From JAKLKS01 sp964370855 (GTDB lineage: Bacteria > Planctomycetota > JAJSAM01 > JAKLKS01), in NCBI GenBank assembly GCA_964370855.1, contig CAYJMF010000013.1, forward strand, positions 1 to 57,433: a DNA stretch of 57,433 nt, read 5' to 3'. How positions within the stretch are numbered: position 1 is the stretch's first letter; every line of letters begins with the position of its first letter. Under the pieces are notes generated by a model. It was not told where the DNA came from and searched no databases. It was given only the letters and a program-made list of their open reading frames with translations. The translations under genes and the position numbers were made by a program. Positions 26,531-34,560 of this stretch are shown here, piece by piece.

Positions 26531-27121
26531 TCAGACCTTCCCCTCGTAGCTGTCGAAGCAGGGGCGCGCTTCGTCCCGGATCCGGCTCTTGCTCACCGCC
26601 ACAGCATTCCTTGTGATCTGGAGTGCCTTTGCAGTCAACCGGTTGTCCCAGTAGTGGAGAACGAGAGCCTCGAAAGTCCGGAGGAGGGCGCCGTCCAGCC
26701 TGGTCCGAACGCAGGCGAGGAGCTCAGCCAGAACCTCGGCCGCGTGGATGCGCTCCCAGGGCTCCGCGGTGGAAGCCACCAGCTCGTGGGGTTCCAGGGG
26801 GATGGCGCCCTTTCCGGCCTGTGCCCTTGCCCTTCCCCCCCGGACCATGGAGCGGCGCCATCGGTTGATGTTGTCCCACCTTGCCTTTCTGTACATGTAG
26901 GGGAGGAGAGACGTCCAGGCCTTGATGTCCCTGGTTTCGGCGATGGTCTCCTCGATGATCTCAGCGGCGATCATCTCGACGTCGGGTCCACGCACCCGCA
27001 GCCTTCTCTGCAGGTAGCCGATGAGAAAGGGGGTCACTTGGGCAACGAACTCCCCCTGCGCCTCGAGGTCGCCCCCGCGGAACCCCTTGTTGAACAGGTC
27101 CTCTATGACGCCGTTGGCCAT
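26531..27121 (-). CDS. ECF-type RNA polymerase sigma factor
   Basis: A 196-residue sigma factor. Region 2 spans about 20-95 (FVAQVTPFLIGYLQRRLR through YMYRKARWDNINRWRRS) and region 4 about 135-190, with a helix-turn-helix in HYWDNRLTAKALQITRNAVAVSKSRIRDEA. It is the first gene of an operon with its own anti-sigma and a lipoprotein, so it probably autoregulates. On the minus strand a TACTCT hexamer lies 11 bases before the ATG, and a CAGGGGG stretch could serve as ribosome binding site. Likely targets are its own operon, the divergent kinase gene and perhaps the secreted proteins of the island, but no shared promoter motif was verified. Confidence 0.82.
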   Translation of the reverse strand: MANGVIEDLFNKGFRGGDLEAQGEFVAQVTPFLIGYLQRRLRVRGPDVEMIAAEIIEETIAETRDIKAWTSLLPYMYRKARWDNINRWRRSMVRGGRARAQAGKGAIPLEPHELVASTAEPWERIHAAEVLAELLACVRTRLDGALLRTFEALVLHYWDNRLTAKALQITRNAVAVSKSRIRDEARPCFDSYEGKV

Positions 27122-27432
27122 GGCCCCCTGAGAGAGTACGCACCCGGCGGGAGAATCGTTTCGGGGGATCTGGATGACCGCAGTGAAGAGGACCCCGCCC
27201 GTGCCGGCCCCTCCGTTGCGGCCGGCCTCGCGACACTCTTCCCTGCCGCGGGACCATCTAGTCCACGTTCAGGCGCCAGCACTCGGAGCGCCTCCTCGCC
27301 GATGGGGTTGCCCCCGACCGAGTCGCAGGGCCAGGCCAGAGGCCCGCGCCGGGAGCGGTCGGGGAATCCATCTTGAGATTCCCCCTCGGCAACTGTCGAA
27401 TGGGGGGGACAACTCCACCCTTGAGGATCCCC
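27122..27432. other. divergent intergenic region
   Basis: A 311-base space between the sigma gene and the kinase gene. Apart from the inverted repeat at 27361 and a weak -10 for the sigma gene, no gene or RNA is seen. It must contain both divergent promoters. Confidence 0.55.
27361..27384. promoter_or_regulatory. 8-bp inverted repeat, candidate operator
   Basis: GGGGAATC and GATTCCCC are perfect complements separated by eight bases, about 50 bp upstream of the kinase ATG. The 24-bp span and symmetry fit a dimeric repressor site. A hairpin role is also possible. Confidence 0.5.
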
Positions 27433-29898
27433 ATGGAACCCACGAAGAACGGACTGGGTCGCGAGAGCGTCCTTGCGCGGTTGGAGACGGGGACACTGAC
27501 CCAGCACAAGGGAGAGGTCGCATCCGCTCCCTCCTCCGGCACCGGGTTCACCTCCGCCGAGGAGAAGTACGAGGTCGAAGGGCGCGTCGGAGGAGGAGGC
27601 ATGGGCGAGGTCTTCCTCGTCCAGGACAAGGACCTCCGCCGCCAGGTCGCCATGAAGGTCATGCGCCGCAATGTTGCCTGGGACATGGACGCGAAGCTCC
27701 GGTTCGTCGCCGAGGCGCAGGCCACCAGCCAGCTCGAGCACCCCGGCATCCCGCCGGTGCACGACATCGGGGTCTCCCCCGAGGGGTCCCTCTACTTCAC
27801 CATGAAGCTGGTCAGGGGGAGGACCCTCCGGGAGATCCTCAAGGACCTCCTCCTCGGCGTGCCCGAATCGCGTCGGGAGTACACGCTGCACCGCCTCGTG
27901 ACGGTCCTGGAGAGGATTGCTGAGGCCGCCCACTTCGCCCACGAGAAGGGCGTCGTCCACCGGGATCTCAAACCCGAGAACCTCATGCTGGGTTCCTTCG
28001 GCGAGGTCCACGTCATGGACTGGGGGATTGCCAAGCAGGTGGAATCCTCCTCCGTCAAATCGGAGTGGGAGTACATCGAGAACGACGGCAGGGTCAGGAC
28101 CGCCGACGACGGGGAGGCCAACTCCACCCGTCCTGGCACCCTCAAGGGCACCCCCCCGTACATGAGCCCCGAGCAGGCGCGGGGTGCGCCCTCGGAGGTG
28201 GATCGCCGCAGCGACATCTACGCCCTCGGGTGCATCCTCTACGAGATCTTGACCCTCCACCCCGCCTTCACGGGCACGGAGACGAACCTCCTGGAGAAGG
28301 TGCGGGCCGGGGAGTTCGTCCCCGTGCAGGAGCGGAATCCCCGCCGGCCGGTCCCCGAGGACCTCGGGGTCCTCTGCATGAAGGCCATGGCCCGCGATCC
28401 CGCATCGCGACCGCAGACGGCAAGATCCTTCGCGGAGGGGCTCCGCCGGTGGCTGGACGGCACCAGCGAGAGGGGCCGTCGGCATCGCGTGGCCGAGGAC
28501 CTCGCGCGCAAGGGCAGGGAGGCCGCCGCCCGCTACCACTCCCTCCTGGGGGAAGTGGAGGAGGCCGAGGGGCGGGTCCGGGAACTTGCCCAGCGCTTCC
28601 GACCCCATCAGGGCATTCGAGACAAGGAGCCCCTCCTGCTGGCGAGGGAGAAGGTCGAGCGCCTCCGCCGCGAGGAGTCCCTCGCCTTCGCGGAGGCGGT
28701 CAGACTCCTGGACGGGGCCCTCATCGAGGAGGACTCCAACGCTACTGCGCGGGAGGCGCTCCGGGACCTCTGGAGGCGACAGTTGGTCACGGCCGAGGCA
28801 GCAGGCGACGAACCGGGGGCCGGATACGCCCTCTCGATGCTCGCCCGCTACGACGACGGTAGCCACTCCGCGTTGATCTCCGGTGAGGGACGTCTCCACC
28901 TGGAGGTGGCTCCTCCCGACGCCAGCGTTCAGATCCACCGGCTGGAGAACAGGCTCGGCATCCTCGAGGCGGGCCGGCAGATCCACTCCGGCCGCGGCAG
29001 CATTCGGGGTCTCGTCCTCCCCATGGGAAGTTACCTGTGCAGTGTCACCGCCGACGGCAGGTCACCGTGCAACTACCCCGTCCACATCTCCAGGAACAGG
29101 ACATGGACGGGCAGGGTCGAGCCCAGGGAAGCCGCCGGGATCGGCGAAGGGTTCGTGTTCATCCCGGGCGGCCCCTTCCTCTTCGGTGACGGGACGGGCC
29201 AGCGCATGATCGAGGTCGCCGGCTTCGCCATCCAGGGGACTCACGTGACCTTCGGGGAGTATGCCTCGTTTCTGCATGACCTGGCTAGGACCGGGTCCCG
29301 GGAAGCCGTCATGGCCCGGGTGCCGGGCAGCGCGGCTGACGGTGCCTTCATGGAGGAGGACGAGAGCGGGACTTGGCGGGTGAAGGACTCCTTCATGGAA
29401 CCCCGTGCGAAGGAGCGGTTGCAGGCGGAGTTCGGCGTCGGATTCGAGTCGCGGCTTCCGGTGCTGGGAGTCTCCTGGGTGGATGCCACCGCCTACTGCT
29501 CCTGGAAGTCGGCGAACTCCGGGATGCAGTGGCGGTTGCCGACGGAAGAGGAGTGGGAGAAGGCCGCCCGCGGGGTGGACGGTCGCCGGTTCCCGTGGGG
29601 ACGCCTGGAGGACGCCAGCCTGGCCCGCTGTCGGGACACACGGCAGGAGCCGGCTCAGCCGGAGCCCGCGGGGTCCTTCCCGCGGGCCGTCTCCATCTAC
29701 GGGATGGCGGACGCCGCCGGCAACGCCTGGCAGTGGACGGAGTCCTGGTTCAACGAGACCCGGCGCACCCGGGTCCTGCGGGGCGGCGCATGGAGCAGTC
29801 CGTCCCACAACCTGGGCTGCGCCACCCGGATCCACTACGAACCGGAGATCAAGATGGCGGTCAACGGGTTCCGGTGCGCCCGGGACACTGCCCGTTGA
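27433..29898 (+). CDS. Ser/Thr protein kinase fused to formylglycine-generating-enzyme-like domain
   Basis: An 821-residue fusion. The N-terminal kinase (about 45-330) has a GxGGGGMGEV loop (about 51-60), catalytic lysine K75, HRDLKPEN (176-183), DWG (196-198) in place of DFG, and an activation segment ending GTPPYMSPEQ. A helical charged linker (about 350-470) and a beta region (about 485-570) follow. The C-terminal domain (about 575-820) is of the FGE-sulfatase/SUMF1 type: FVFIPGGPFLFGDG, LPVLGVSWVDATAYC, RLPTEEEWEKAARG, GNAWQWTESW and RVLRGGAW. Such fusions are common in Planctomycetota and Myxococcota. The C-terminal domain there is often a sensory or ligand-binding relative rather than a true FGE. 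No predicted membrane helix splits the domains. The start is set at the ATG after GAGG, giving a normal N-terminus. Confidence 0.88.
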   Translation: MEPTKNGLGRESVLARLETGTLTQHKGEVASAPSSGTGFTSAEEKYEVEGRVGGGGMGEVFLVQDKDLRRQVAMKVMRRNVAWDMDAKLRFVAEAQATSQLEHPGIPPVHDIGVSPEGSLYFTMKLVRGRTLREILKDLLLGVPESRREYTLHRLVTVLERIAEAAHFAHEKGVVHRDLKPENLMLGSFGEVHVMDWGIAKQVESSSVKSEWEYIENDGRVRTADDGEANSTRPGTLKGTPPYMSPEQARGAPSEVDRRSDIYALGCILYEILTLHPAFTGTETNLLEKVRAGEFVPVQERNPRRPVPEDLGVLCMKAMARDPASRPQTARSFAEGLRRWLDGTSERGRRHRVAEDLARKGREAAARYHSLLGEVEEAEGRVRELAQRFRPHQGIRDKEPLLLAREKVERLRREESLAFAEAVRLLDGALIEEDSNATAREALRDLWRRQLVTAEAAGDEPGAGYALSMLARYDDGSHSALISGEGRLHLEVAPPDASVQIHRLENRLGILEAGRQIHSGRGSIRGLVLPMGSYLCSVTADGRSPCNYPVHISRNRTWTGRVEPREAAGIGEGFVFIPGGPFLFGDGTGQRMIEVAGFAIQGTHVTFGEYASFLHDLARTGSREAVMARVPGSAADGAFMEEDESGTWRVKDSFMEPRAKERLQAEFGVGFESRLPVLGVSWVDATAYCSWKSANSGMQWRLPTEEEWEKAARGVDGRRFPWGRLEDASLARCRDTRQEPAQPEPAGSFPRAVSIYGMADAAGNAWQWTESWFNETRRTRVLRGGAWSSPSHNLGCATRIHYEPEIKMAVNGFRCARDTAR

Positions 29899-30013
29899 TC
29901 CGGGCTCGGAGACCTCGTCCGCAGCGCCCCCCGCCTGCGTCTGCCCCTCACTTGCCCCACCCCGGCCCGACTAGGAGATCCTCCGGGGCATCTCGTAGAG
30001 TAGTTCCGGCTCG

Positions 30014-30027
30014 GAGTCCTGGGACTC
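30014..30027. promoter_or_regulatory. small palindrome before exported protein gene
   Basis: GAGTCC-TG-GGACTC sits 13 bases before the ATG at 30041, next to its GGGAGG ribosome binding site. It could block translation or bind a regulator. The rest of the gap from 29899 shows nothing else. Confidence 0.35.
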
Positions 30028-30040
30028 TTGGGAGGGTTGC

Positions 30041-32212
30041 ATGAGACAGGTTCAGGTTTGGCTTGTAGCCCTGCTCCTGCTGGGACACTTCGCCCCCCCC
30101 GCCTCCGCGGAAGTCTCTCTCTCAAGGGTGAAGGTGGCGGGGCAGGGGGTCGCCACTCCGCAGGAGGCCACCAGCTTCTCCATCGCCGGCTCGGTGTCGC
30201 CCCCCGGCGGCATTGATCCCGACAAGGGGCTTCGGGTCCAGTTCGGGGACCTCGATGAGACCGTCCCTGGGGCCGCAATCAGCAGGAAGCCCAAGGCGCT
30301 CTCCTGGAAGGCCGACTCGACCTACACCGGCTGGCTCCGCTCCTTCAAGGTCTCCCTGAAAACGGGGAAGTTCCGGGCGACGGGGAAGAAAGCCTTCCTC
30401 GGCAACCTCACAATGGACCCGGGTCCGTCGTTTACCGTGGACATCGGCGGCCAGCGGGCCACGGGGATCCTCTCCCTTGCGGCCAATGGCCGCCGGGCCC
30501 AGTGGAGACTCGGCAACCCCCTCACGGTGTGGGTGAACGGGAGGGTCTTCGAGGTCGACTACAACCTCGGGACCCCCGTGCTTCGCCCCGTGGGCAGCGT
30601 CACCTTCGTGAGGAACGACTCCGAGGAGACCGAGACCAGGACGGACGATTCCGGCTACTTCCGGGCGAGCTTCAGTGTGACCGACTCCCTGCAGCCTGGG
30701 ACGCTCGCCATGGAGGACGTGCTCGGGCTCGGCCCCGGTCTGACCATCCCGGGGTGGGCCAGTGCGACGGTGCTCGAGAAGGGCGAGGTGGACGTCGCGG
30801 TGCTGGTGCAGAAGGAGTCCGGGGTGGCGGGCACGGCCACGGCGACCGACGGCCTGACGCTGGAGGTCACTGGCTCGACGGCCGCCCCGGAGGGGAGCCT
30901 CTTCCTCCCGCCTGGAGCCATCGCTGGGGATCCACAGGCGGTGGACTTCACTCCCTACTCTATCCCCGCCGAGTTGCCCGAGCGGCTTCCCGACGGCTAC
31001 CTCCCCCTGGCAGGGGCGCAGATCGCCTCCCCGGATTCGACGGCCTTCACACAGGGGGCCACCGCCACCCTGGAGTTGGAACTGCCGGGATGGGTGGACC
31101 CCGCCTCGCTGGACGGCCAGGAGATCGTGCTCCTCCAGCATTCCTCCACCGGGTGGACCCGAGTCCCCGGGAAGGGAACCTACGACCAGGCCACCAACCG
31201 CATCGTCCCGGACTCCGGGGACCCGGCCCACCTCGCAATGTTCGCCCCTTCCGCATGGGCGCTGAAGGCGACGACCTCCTCCCGAAGGGCCTTCCGTGGG
31301 ACCGTTCGCAGGGCCGACGACACCCCCGTGTCCCGGGCGACGGTGCTGACCCTGAGCGGCGCCCACACCACGGGGCCCGACGGTCGCTTCGACGTCCCGG
31401 TCTCCGTGGTCAACGACGGAGACCTGGACATCGTCCAGGTGGTCGAGTCCGACGCCATGGCGGCGGTGGTCGCGGAGGGGGGGGAGGGAGAAGATCTGGA
31501 CGTGAACTTGGGGCAGGGGACGGCGGGGACCTGGCAGGCCGGGTACATGAAGGCCTTCGTCCACAACCCCCTCGGCGCCCCCATCGAGGGGGCCCGGGTG
31601 ACCATCGGGGCCGCCGTCGGGGTGACGGGCATCGAGCACGACGACGGGGCCACCCCGGAGGAGTACTGGGACGACGAATTCCGCGTCCCCGGGCTCGACG
31701 TGCTCAACGTGATCGACTACGAGTGGATGCTCCGGATGCCCGGGAACAACGAGGACTTCGTCTCCACGACGTACACGGGCAACGAGATCGTCCTCTCTTC
31801 GCTCCTCCTCGAGGCCCAGTCCGCCGGGCGGACCATCGAACTCGGGGCCTACACGGTGCGCGCCTCCTACACGGTTCCCGGCGGGAAGGCCTTCTCCGTG
31901 GACGGGGGCTTCCAGGTCGCCTACAACCCCGGTGTGAGCGAGATCTTCATCCGCCAGGTCCGGGTTCCGCCGCGCTTTGAGCAGACAGCCTCCATCTTCA
32001 AGACGACGGGGGCCGACGGCCGCTTCACGCTTTTCTTCCGCGCCCCCATCGAGATCCCGCTGTTCGCCTACGCCACCTCCCCCACCGGAGAGAACTCCCC
32101 CACCACCCTCTTCCAGCACACGAGCATCCACACACTCGTCGCGCGTACGTGGACACCCCTTGCGGACCTGATGGCACCATCCGAAACCGCCGCTCAAGGA
32201 CCACCGTCGTAA
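30041..32212 (+). CDS. exported protein with carboxypeptidase-regulatory-like modules
   Basis: A 723-residue protein with a signal peptide (about 1-23, PPASA). The mature part is beta-rich. Around residues 185-225 and 425-470 it has modules of the carboxypeptidase-regulatory type (FVRNDSEETETRTDDSGYF; FRGTVRRADDTPVSRATV with TTGPDGRFDVPV). No catalytic motif is seen and I cannot name a family. The stop is only 21 bases from att repeat 2, and the C-terminus ends in a Pro/Ala/Ser tail. The gene may have been cut by the attachment-site junction and closed by a chance stop. A GGGAGG site precedes the ATG. Confidence 0.68.
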   Translation: MRQVQVWLVALLLLGHFAPPASAEVSLSRVKVAGQGVATPQEATSFSIAGSVSPPGGIDPDKGLRVQFGDLDETVPGAAISRKPKALSWKADSTYTGWLRSFKVSLKTGKFRATGKKAFLGNLTMDPGPSFTVDIGGQRATGILSLAANGRRAQWRLGNPLTVWVNGRVFEVDYNLGTPVLRPVGSVTFVRNDSEETETRTDDSGYFRASFSVTDSLQPGTLAMEDVLGLGPGLTIPGWASATVLEKGEVDVAVLVQKESGVAGTATATDGLTLEVTGSTAAPEGSLFLPPGAIAGDPQAVDFTPYSIPAELPERLPDGYLPLAGAQIASPDSTAFTQGATATLELELPGWVDPASLDGQEIVLLQHSSTGWTRVPGKGTYDQATNRIVPDSGDPAHLAMFAPSAWALKATTSSRRAFRGTVRRADDTPVSRATVLTLSGAHTTGPDGRFDVPVSVVNDGDLDIVQVVESDAMAAVVAEGGEGEDLDVNLGQGTAGTWQAGYMKAFVHNPLGAPIEGARVTIGAAVGVTGIEHDDGATPEEYWDDEFRVPGLDVLNVIDYEWMLRMPGNNEDFVSTTYTGNEIVLSSLLLEAQSAGRTIELGAYTVRASYTVPGGKAFSVDGGFQVAYNPGVSEIFIRQVRVPPRFEQTASIFKTTGADGRFTLFFRAPIEIPLFAYATSPTGENSPTTLFQHTSIHTLVARTWTPLADLMAPSETAAQGPPS

Positions 32213-32233
32213 CTCTGCGGCAGCACGCGAGTT

Positions 32234-32279
32234 TGGTATCCCCGAGAGGACTCGAACCTCTGACCTGCGGTTTAGGAAA
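32234..32279 (-). repeat. att repeat 2: 3' fragment of tRNA-Arg
   Basis: Forty-six bases identical to the copies at 19965 and 35052. It separates the 12.3-kb and 2.8-kb parts of the island. No TGGTAGCAC pair is found about 90 bases to its left, unlike the other two copies, so the right arm of the larger element seems lost. Confidence 0.88.
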
Positions 32280-32309
32280 AGGAACAGTCCATCTCAAGTC
32301 GTTTCTCCG

Positions 32310-32425
32310 CAAGTCGTTACGGAGACCGCAATTCCGCCTCAAGACCTTTGGTCTCCGCGAGTTGTGTCAAGAAGAAACTGCCCATCCTGGACGACTTGAT
32401 CCAACTCGCTCCGACTCCAAACGAC
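32310..32425 (+). repeat. right-arm homology block, copy 2
   Basis: Collinear with 20041-20156, with identical offsets from the tRNA repeat for three blocks of 10-16 identical bases. It marks the left end of the smaller segment. The region 32280-32490 has no gene. Confidence 0.75.
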
Positions 32426-32432
32426 AACTCAT

Positions 32433-32453
32433 CGGTAGCACAAATGGTAGCAC
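32433..32453 (+). repeat. TGGTAGCAC pair D (arm-type site)
   Basis: CGGTAGCAC and TGGTAGCAC with period 12, starting 199 bases after the start of att repeat 2, exactly as pair B relative to att repeat 1. Confidence 0.65.
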
Positions 32454-32630
32454 GGGGCGCACCCCAGGAACCACTCCCGGTCGTAATGCCGGTTCCGGAA
32501 ACTCTGGCACCGTGGATTCCGGAAATTCTGGCACTCCAACCCGCCGTCGCCGGGGTAGCCGATGATGTCCCCCCAACCGAGCATCGCCATGGGGGCGGCC
32601 CGGCCCACGGAGGGAGGCGTGTACGGAGCC

Positions 32631-32850
32631 ATGAAGAGACACGATGTGAAGGTGCTGAGGGAAGCGGGGATGTCGGGAAGCGAAGTGGCACAGCAGGCGG
32701 AGGTCTCGCTGAGGACCGTGCGGAGGATCGACCGGGAAGAGCCCGTGTCGGCCCCCACGGAGGATCTGGCCAAGGCTCGGGGGGTGGGCCGTCCCAGCAA
32801 GGCGGACCCCTTCAGGAGTGTGGTGGAGGAGATCCTGAAGGAGGAGCCAA
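32631..32850 (+). pseudogene. istA: IS21 transposase IstA, N-terminal fragment
   Basis: About 73 residues match the start of IstA transposases: a helix-turn-helix in VLREAGMSGSEVAQQAEVS followed by LRTVRRIDRE, then the GRPSKADPFRSVVEEILKEEP segment. The reading frame continues to 32999 but loses similarity after EEP, where the rest of the DDE domain should follow. It cannot be an active transposase. Confidence 0.75.
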
Positions 32851-32851
32851 C

Positions 32852-32983
32852 CGCTACGCCATCGTGGATCTCGAGACCAAGCGTGCGGCTCTCGCCAGGG
32901 TCGGGCCTCTCGGAGACGGCGAAGAGACGCTGGCCGCGTGGCGCTCCGACGCGTCGACCCTGGATTGGCTCGAAGCGCTGTAG
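32852..32983 (+). pseudogene. unidentified coding fragment
   Basis: In the frame that ends at 32983 a coding-like stretch reads RYAIVDLETKRAALARVG and then DASTLDWLEAL before the stop. It is not part of IstA as I know it and has no start codon of its own. It was probably brought in by the rearrangement that removed the middle of the IS. Confidence 0.35.
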
Positions 32984-32998
32984 GAAGGGCCCCGAGTA

Positions 32999-33089
32999 AT
33001 GTGGAGTCCACCGCCGCTGAAAGCAGCCGCTGAAAGCAGCGACTACGCGACCTCAGGACGCCTACTCCACACTACGAGGGACTCCACAT
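32999..33089. repeat. 91-bp segment with 11-bp perfect terminal inverted repeats
   Basis: ATGTGGAGTCC at 32999-33009 is the exact complement of GGACTCCACAT at 33079-33089. Inside is a tandem 13-bp repeat CCGCTGAAAGCAG. This looks like a miniature inverted-repeat element or a large cruciform at the deletion junction of the IS21 remnant. Confidence 0.55.
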
Positions 33090-33092
33090 GAG

Positions 33093-33122
33093 ACCTGTAA
33101 TGTGGAGCTCCGCATTACAGGT
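33093..33122. repeat. 30-bp near-perfect palindrome
   Basis: ACCTGTAATG, a central TGGAGCTCCG, then CATTACAGGT. Only the T33103/G33112 pair breaks the symmetry. It shares TAATGTGGAG with the left end of the neighbouring 91-bp repeat (32997-33006), so the two are related. Confidence 0.65.
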
Positions 33123-33123
33123 C

Positions 33124-33303
33124 GTCAACCAGCGCTACCTGAGGTGCCGCCCCATGGTCTTCACCACCAACAAGCCCCTGGCCGCCTGGGCGGACGTCCT
33201 CCACGACGCCGACTTCGCGGAGGCCATCATCGACCGGGTCCTGGCCAGGGGCCGACTCCTCGAACTCCGAGGGCCCAGCTACCGCATCAGGCACGTCAAG
33301 CCG
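33124..33303 (+). pseudogene. istB: IS21 helper ATPase IstB, C-terminal fragment
   Basis: About 60 residues match the IstB C-terminus: VNQRYLRCRPMVFTTNKPL, then WADVLHDADFAEAIIDRVL and LLELRGPSYRIRH. The P-loop and AAA core are missing. An upstream in-frame ATG at 33088 exists but reads through the palindrome and is unlikely to be a functional start. Confidence 0.8.
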
Positions 33304-33474
33304 CCACCCCAAGAGCACCTCGAAGGACCGGCCAGAATTTCCGGAACCCACAGGCCAATCTCCTCTTCGCGAAGGCCGAGGCTCGGTGCCCCTTCGGGAT
33401 CGACGCATCCAACGCGCCGGCCGGTGTCCCGATGACACTGTCGTAGGGCAACCTCGAAGTCCAGGTCATGCGGG

Positions 33475-33735
33475 CTAGGCGTCTAACGACCCCGTCCCGA
33501 GAAGGTCGAGGATCCGCTTCGCGCGTTGCTCGACATCGGAGACGCCGCAGGTGGCCAGGGGCGCGGCGACTTTCTCCCACTGGGCCCGCGACTCGCGGTC
33601 GGCGCCCCGGATCCCGATCTCCAGACAGCCCGCCTGGTCCCCTGCACGGGCCATGGCGCGACCCTCCTCCGTGGCGAACGACATCGCGCGAATGCTCTTC
33701 TCGAGGTAGGTGATCGAAGTCACCCAGTCCGCCAT
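33475..33735 (-). CDS. small hypothetical protein
   Basis: An 86-residue soluble, mainly helical protein with no recognised family. A GGAGG ribosome binding site precedes the ATG at 33735. Features are YLEKSIRAMSFATEEGRAMA and a C-terminal helix ending in LGTGSLDA. It lies in the decayed part of the island, so it may be intact cargo or a leftover. Confidence 0.5.
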   Translation of the reverse strand: MADWVTSITYLEKSIRAMSFATEEGRAMARAGDQAGCLEIGIRGADRESRAQWEKVAAPLATCGVSDVEQRAKRILDLLGTGSLDA

Positions 33736-33978
33736 GGCGGCCTCCGTTTCCTGTCCGTGCACCCGTTTACCGCCCCCGGCCTCGGTGTGAGGCCTGAACG
33801 AGGCGGCGACGAGATCGTAGCCGTCGGTGGCGGGCCACTCAAGGCCTGGTCCCCTGGAAGTTACCGGATCCACAGGCGCGGGTGAGGGGGAAAGGAAAGG
33901 GGCTCTTCGAGCCGATCTGTCGAGTGTGTGGTCCGCGGGTCGGAAGAGAGGAGCCCCCCCAGCCAGGAGGCCGCGTGG

Positions 33979-33984
33979 TAGGCT
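33979..33984 (+). promoter_or_regulatory. -10 hexamer, leaderless start
   Basis: TAGGCT is followed by six bases and the ATG at 33991, with no ribosome binding site. This pattern is shared with backbone genes and supports the small gene downstream. Confidence 0.45.
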
Positions 33985-33990
33985 AGCCAC

Positions 33991-34206
33991 ATGTCCGGTC
34001 GGTTGGCAGGGATGCACTACGGGAGTTGCCCCTTGTGTGGGATGTCACTCTCAAGAGACCGTCGGTGCCCGAGGTGCTCGCAGGCACAGTCGGGCGCCGA
34101 GGCCCGAGGAACATCACCCTCTCGAATGCCCGTGGCTGTTGTGGTCTTGCTCTCGATCGGGTTCCTCGTCGCGCTTGCTGTCGTCCTCTGGATCGCACTG
34201 CAGTAG
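33991..34206 (+). CDS. small zinc-ribbon membrane protein
   Basis: A 71-residue protein. Two CxxC knuckles (CPLCGMSL and RCPRCS) form a zinc ribbon near residues 13-30, and a single membrane helix (about 47-69, VAVVVLLSIGFLVALAVVLWIAL) ends the protein. Such zinc-ribbon plus helix proteins are common but of unknown function. The start is backed by the -10 hexamer 6 bases upstream; an internal Met at residue 8 is an alternative. Confidence 0.6.
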   Translation: MSGRLAGMHYGSCPLCGMSLSRDRRCPRCSQAQSGAEARGTSPSRMPVAVVVLLSIGFLVALAVVLWIALQ

Positions 34207-34281
34207 GGCTTCCCTCGCTCCCTTGATCATGGCGCCCGTTCCACCCGGCATGGGACCGCGCTGTGGCCCCCGGCCAGCGAG

Positions 34282-34560
34282 TCAGAAGTGGCGCCTTCCT
34301 TCGCTGCGCAGTCCACCATGCTGCGAGAGGAGGGCCGCGACGTCCGAGTGGCCGCACTCCACTGCCCAGTCGAGGGGGGTGGCGCCCTCAATCGCGTAGT
34401 ACGCCTTCCACATCATGAGATCATCGGGGTCCGGCAGCCCTCCCCCCGGAGCCAAGAGAGGGAACCACACCCTGGCCGCCGAGTTCACGTTTGCGGAGCG
34501 GGCGATGAGGGTCTTCACCATGGCGGGTTGGTTCATCTCCGCAGCCTTGTGGAGATGCGC
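34282..34560 (-). pseudogene. ankyrin-repeat protein, C-terminal fragment
   Basis: About 90 residues with two ankyrin repeats: LHKAAEMNQPAMVKTLIARS with NVNS, and GATPLDWAVECGHSDVAALL, separated by an insertion. No start codon belongs to it. It is joined in a shifted frame to the integrase fragment upstream, so its N-terminal part was lost in a fusion. Confidence 0.6.

Larger units (their letters stand above)
32493..33346 (+). mobile_element. IS21-family insertion sequence remnant
   Basis: Left-end repeats TTCCGGAAACTCTGGCAC (32493-32510) and TTCCGGAAATTCTGGCAC (32517-32534) have an exact 16-base inverted counterpart at 33331-33346. Multiple end repeats of this kind are typical of IS21. Inside are the N-terminus of an IstA-like transposase and the C-terminus of an IstB-like helper. 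The remnant is about 0.85 kb, against about 2-2.5 kb for a complete element, so the middle has been deleted. Confidence 0.7.

Noticed and set aside
27103..28986. Minus-strand open frame opposite the kinase gene
   Set aside because: The plus strand has complete kinase motifs in order; the minus frame has none and is compositionally biased.
27433..29898. A true formylglycine-generating enzyme for sulfatases
   Set aside because: The domain is fused to a kinase, there is no sulfatase in the window and the two active-site cysteines of FGE are not convincingly placed.
19965..32279. tRNA-Arg fragments as possible functional tRNA genes
   Set aside because: Neither copy at 19965 or 32234 has the 5' half (acceptor, D-arm and 5' anticodon stem). 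They are attachment-site remnants.
33088..33435. A new small protein starting at 33088
   Set aside because: Its first codons read through the palindrome and the rest matches the IstB C-terminus, then loses coding character. It is a remnant.
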